Assembly (NCBI RefSeq): GCF_001484195.1
Contig: NZ_LLYW01000034.1
Location: 1 to 43,582 of the forward strand
Direction of reading: 5' to 3'
From: Thermococcus celericrescens
GTDB taxonomy: Archaea; Methanobacteriota_B; Thermococci; Thermococcales; Thermococcaceae
DNA length: 43,582 bases
In this document: in pieces, positions 40,765 through 43,582 of the stretch
Layout of the letters: the number at the start of each line of letters is the position of its first letter
How positions within the stretch are numbered: position 1 is the first letter of the stretch
The notes under the pieces: model-generated
Told to the model about the DNA's origin: nothing
The model's database searches: none
What the model saw: only the letters and a program-made list of their open reading frames with translations
Translations under genes and position numbers: made by a program

Positions 40765-42813
40765 ATGAGGATTACCGGGATTTACATTAAAAATCTGTTC
40801 TCATATGATGAGTTTGAACTTGAACTTGATAAGAATTTCAATGTCATAGTCGGCCCAAATAATGCAGGGAAAACTAACCTTTTTCGAGTAATTCAATTTC
40901 TGATGGATATCATTGACAACAAGTTAAAAGCTAAAGATATTCGGGAGTATCTACATGATCCAACCAATGAGCAGGCAGAAATTAAGATTTGGGTGGAATT
41001 TGATGATGGTGAGAAAAAGGCTATACGGGAATTTTTTGAGTGCTATTTTGACAGGTACCTTAGTGAGTTGGACAGGGGGATAGCTCAGAGCACCTTTAAA
41101 CTCAATGATGTTCTGCCAGAATATAATGGTCCAGAAAGACACTATGATAAGCTAATTTTAAATCAGAGAGTTAATGAGCTATTCGTTAAGAGTATTAAGC
41201 ACTTTATCAACACTCTCCCCGAATTTTTGAGTTCTGGCGTCTTTGTTTGGCAATATTCTGGGGAATATGATGCCCTCCCCGAAATAAGCTTTTTTACATC
41301 ATATACCATTAATCCTGATTCTGTTAATGTTTTTCTCTCCAGGGTAAACATAACTAAGGAGGCTAGTAAACATCATAAGATCCTTAAAGATTATCTCTTA
41401 CAGGGACCAGTGGAGGTTCTGTTTGCAGTACATCCTGATGATCTGAGGGTGTCCTGTGACAAATCTCTTCACATTGAGTCTCGGGGAGTTCCCAGTATTG
41501 AAAAGGCTATTGAAACTCAGTATACTGACTTTGTCCGAAACACAGGGGTTCCGTATATACTTAAATGCCTTTTTGATACCTCATGTGTAGTACCCTTTGA
41601 AATATTCCTCTTGTTTCTTGCTAAGTCAGAGGGTCTTATAATGCCCACATTCCAAAAAGAAGATATCAGAGAACCCAAAAAAGCATTGGCTGCTAAGGTA
41701 TTTAAACAGGCAGATTTAGATTTTTCTCGTCAAATGCTGAGATTTCACTGGCTAATACTAAGGCTTTTCTATAATGCCATAATCAAATTCTCGGAAGTTA
41801 GGAGCTACCCCCAACCAAACTCTGTGGAGTTCGTTGAGAAGTATAATGGAAATGGATCTGAGTTAGCTAGCTATCTCTTCTATCTTAAAAACTCTCCTGA
41901 TCTTGGAGTACGACAAAAATATCAAAGCATAAAAGAGCAGTTTGAACAAGTGTTTCAATCGGATTCGAAGATATCCTTTGATGTTGTGAAGACGCCAGAT
42001 AGTGCACCAGAGATTATAATCGTGGAAAACATGAGACAATATAGTATCCTGAGGGCAGCATCAGGAATTTTTGAAATCTTAAATCTTCTCACAGTGATCC
42101 ACGGAAATCGAGAAAAGGTCATTCTACTTGATGAGCCCGCGTTACATTTGCATCCTGTCTATCAGAGAAATCTTGCTCAAAGGCTTAAGGCAGTTTCGAC
42201 AGGTAATCAGGTTCTAATGATAACTCATTCCCCCTATCTTGTGGGAGATGCACTTAGACCAGATGCACCAGGAAAAGTTTATCGTTTTTATAGAACTGAT
42301 AGGCATACAAGGGGTGTGGATGTTAAGCAACATCTTGATATGAAAGAAACGAAGATTCTACGTGGAGATCAACATACCAGAACCCTATTTGCAAGTGGAG
42401 TCATTTTAACAGAAGGGGTTTCAGAGTATTTGAGTCTTTTGGAAATTATTCCTAAACTTGGGTATCCATTGGAGGACTACAATCTTGAGTTAGTACTTTG
42501 TAATGGAAAAACAGAGATCTTACAGTTCGTTAGCTTGTTTGGAAACTTGAAAATACCCTACCGCATTGTATGTGATGAAGATACTGTTATCACGACTTTA
42601 AAAGAATTTTACACGGCCCATCCAGGGGTGGTGTTCTATTCAAAGGGTTACCGTGACTGGACCGATTATTTAGGTGCATTGTTCCCTATTAAGGTCTCTG
42701 GTGGAAAAGCAGAACGTGCGTGGAAAATTGCCAAGACAATTTCCCCAGAAGAGGCACAAGAGAAACTTGATGATCTTCAGGAATTCATTAGGAGGTTTAT
42801 TGCTTCTCTTTAG
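40765..42813 (+). CDS. OLD-like ATPase with C-terminal TOPRIM-type nuclease domain
   Basis: The 682-residue protein begins with an SMC/ABC-type ATPase: IYIKNLFSYDEFELEL, Walker A GPNNAGKT (30-37), a long insert, then Walker B KVILLDEPALHLHP (about 450-463) and the switch histidine in MITHSPYLVG (about 485). The C-terminal region has ILTEGVSEYLSLLEII (about 546) and RIVCDEDT (about 600), fitting the Glu and Asp-x-Asp sites of an OLD-type TOPRIM. OLD and GajA-like proteins are nucleases active in phage defence. The gene is clearly AT-rich beside its GC-rich neighbours and stands alone, so horizontal transfer is likely. GGGTGGTC and a CTTAAAT box precede the ATG. Confidence 0.8.
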   Translation: MRITGIYIKNLFSYDEFELELDKNFNVIVGPNNAGKTNLFRVIQFLMDIIDNKLKAKDIREYLHDPTNEQAEIKIWVEFDDGEKKAIREFFECYFDRYLSELDRGIAQSTFKLNDVLPEYNGPERHYDKLILNQRVNELFVKSIKHFINTLPEFLSSGVFVWQYSGEYDALPEISFFTSYTINPDSVNVFLSRVNITKEASKHHKILKDYLLQGPVEVLFAVHPDDLRVSCDKSLHIESRGVPSIEKAIETQYTDFVRNTGVPYILKCLFDTSCVVPFEIFLLFLAKSEGLIMPTFQKEDIREPKKALAAKVFKQADLDFSRQMLRFHWLILRLFYNAIIKFSEVRSYPQPNSVEFVEKYNGNGSELASYLFYLKNSPDLGVRQKYQSIKEQFEQVFQSDSKISFDVVKTPDSAPEIIIVENMRQYSILRAASGIFEILNLLTVIHGNREKVILLDEPALHLHPVYQRNLAQRLKAVSTGNQVLMITHSPYLVGDALRPDAPGKVYRFYRTDRHTRGVDVKQHLDMKETKILRGDQHTRTLFASGVILTEGVSEYLSLLEIIPKLGYPLEDYNLELVLCNGKTEILQFVSLFGNLKIPYRIVCDEDTVITTLKEFYTAHPGVVFYSKGYRDWTDYLGALFPIKVSGGKAERAWKIAKTISPEEAQEKLDDLQEFIRRFIASL

Positions 42814-42855
42814 TATCTCTTTATGGTAGAAACGAAGAGAAAAGGGAAGAAGGCT

Positions 42856-43582
42856 TCACTCGCGGAGGGCCTTCCTGGCGGCCTCGAGCCTGAGCCTGGC
42901 CTCTTCCCTGGCGACGGTCTTCCTGACAAGCTCGACTGCATCTGGGTTGGCGCTGACGCTGTCGATGCCGAGCCTGACGAGGAGCTTGACCATCCTCGGG
43001 TCGCTGCCGGCCTGGCCGCAGATGCTGGTCTCGACGCCGTACTTCTTGCAGGTCTTGATGACGTTCTCGATGAGCTTGAGAACGGCCGGGTGCTTCTCGT
43101 CGTAGAGCTTGAAGACGCGCTCGTTGTCCCTGTCGATGGCGAGGGTGTACTGGGTGAGGTCGTTGGTACCGAAGCTGACGAAGTCAAGGCCCTCCTTGAT
43201 GAGGTCCTCGATGATGAGGCGCTGGCAGGGGTCTCGATCATGACGCCCCACTCGACGTCCTTGTGCGGAACGAGGCCGACCTCAAGGGCGATCTCCTTGG
43301 CCTTCCTGACCTGCTCCGGGTGGCTGACGAGCGGGAGCATGACGCCGATGTTGTCGTAGCCCTCGTCGACGAGCCTCTTGATGGCCTTGAACTCGGCCCT
43401 GAGGAGCTCCGGCTGGTCGAGACCGCGCCTGATTCCGCGCCATCCGAGCATCGGGTTCCTCTCGTCCGGCTCCTCCTCTCCGCCCGGAAGCTCGCGGAAC
43501 TCGTTGGTCGGGGCGTCGAGGGTCCTGTACCAGACGCGCCTCGGGTAGAAGGCCTCAACGACGGTCCTTATGCCCTCGACGA
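42856..43582 (-). pseudogene. ppsA: Phosphoenolpyruvate synthase, C-terminal part, frameshifted and cut by the window edge
   Basis: The enzyme makes phosphoenolpyruvate from pyruvate and ATP (or runs the reverse way in glycolysis of Thermococcales). Visible are GWRGIRRGL, LRAEFKAIKRLVDEGYDNIG, MLPLVSHPEQV, GVMIETPA, then in the next frame DFVSFGTNDLTQYTLAIDRD and SICGQAGSDP with the active-site Cys, all from the PEP-binding TIM barrel. The frame breaks at about 43218-43219, where CC stands for an expected CCC (restoring ETPASALIIEDL). As this is a central metabolic gene, a sequencing error is the likeliest cause. The N-terminal part lies beyond the window. Confidence 0.9.

Noticed and set aside
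1-43582. CRISPR array, tnpA or integrase gene
   Set aside because: No regularly spaced direct repeats and no Y1 transposase or tyrosine integrase motifs were found on either strand.

Overview
This window comes from a hyperthermophilic euryarchaeon of the order Thermococcales, most likely a Thermococcus. The evidence is the archaeal core genes (aIF2 gamma, eS6, a three-gene RPA, Dph2, Sec61 beta, an unlinked 5S rRNA, CCA-encoding tRNAs), TATA-type promoters with short or absent leaders, GGTGA-type ribosome binding sites, and tnpB-only (IS1341-type) IS200/IS605 elements. I cannot name the species from the sequence alone.

Layout. 1-5.4 kb: a methyltransferase; a minus-strand operon with YbjQ, a YhfC-type membrane protease, a PadR regulator, a possible 40-residue membrane peptide and an SdpI-like protein; then dph2. 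5.4-13.8 kb: a KaiC-like ATPase operon with two small partners, facing a plus-strand row of HEAT-like genes, a METTL5-like and an NSUN/RsmB-like RNA methyltransferase, with an IS in the middle. 13.8-18.7 kb: MscS channel plus DUF432, two lipoproteins (one broken), DUF434. 18.7-24.3 kb: HD hydrolase, PIN nuclease, aIF2 gamma, an AT-rich secreted/membrane pair, eS6, a small protein with a GC-rich structured leader, Sec61 beta. 24.3-28.7 kb: PRC-barrel coiled-coil protein, EngB GTPase, Lrp-type regulator, Clp1/Grc3-type RNA kinase, a UbiA-family lipid synthase. 28.7-36.5 kb: a second IS carrying a ribbon-helix-helix gene and a broken tnpB; RPA32-RPA14-RPA41; scpB; 5S rRNA; tRNA-Asp; an inverted-repeat-bounded element; tRNA-Lys; upp; a third IS. 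36.5-43.6 kb: two MATE transporters around a DUF2334 deacetylase and a 382-bp IS derivative, an AT-rich OLD-like ATPase/TOPRIM protein, and the 3' end of the phosphoenolpyruvate synthase gene.

Functional themes are translation and RNA modification (Dph2, aIF2 gamma, eS6, two RNA methyltransferases, an RNA kinase), genome maintenance (RPA, ScpB), envelope functions (MscS, MATE, lipoproteins, archaeal lipid synthesis) and an accessory layer of mobile elements and a probable defence gene.

Most notable: a tnpB-less IS whose interior folds as a cloverleaf-like RNA; terminal TTAC/TCAG boundaries that let omega RNA guides be predicted; TnpB proteins with Tyr in place of the RuvC-II Glu; a GC-rich leader with crossing helices; an inverted-repeat-bounded element between two tRNA genes; and a KaiC signalling module. 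At least eight genes are split by single-base indels, several in conserved genes, so sequencing or assembly error must be weighed before calling pseudogenes.
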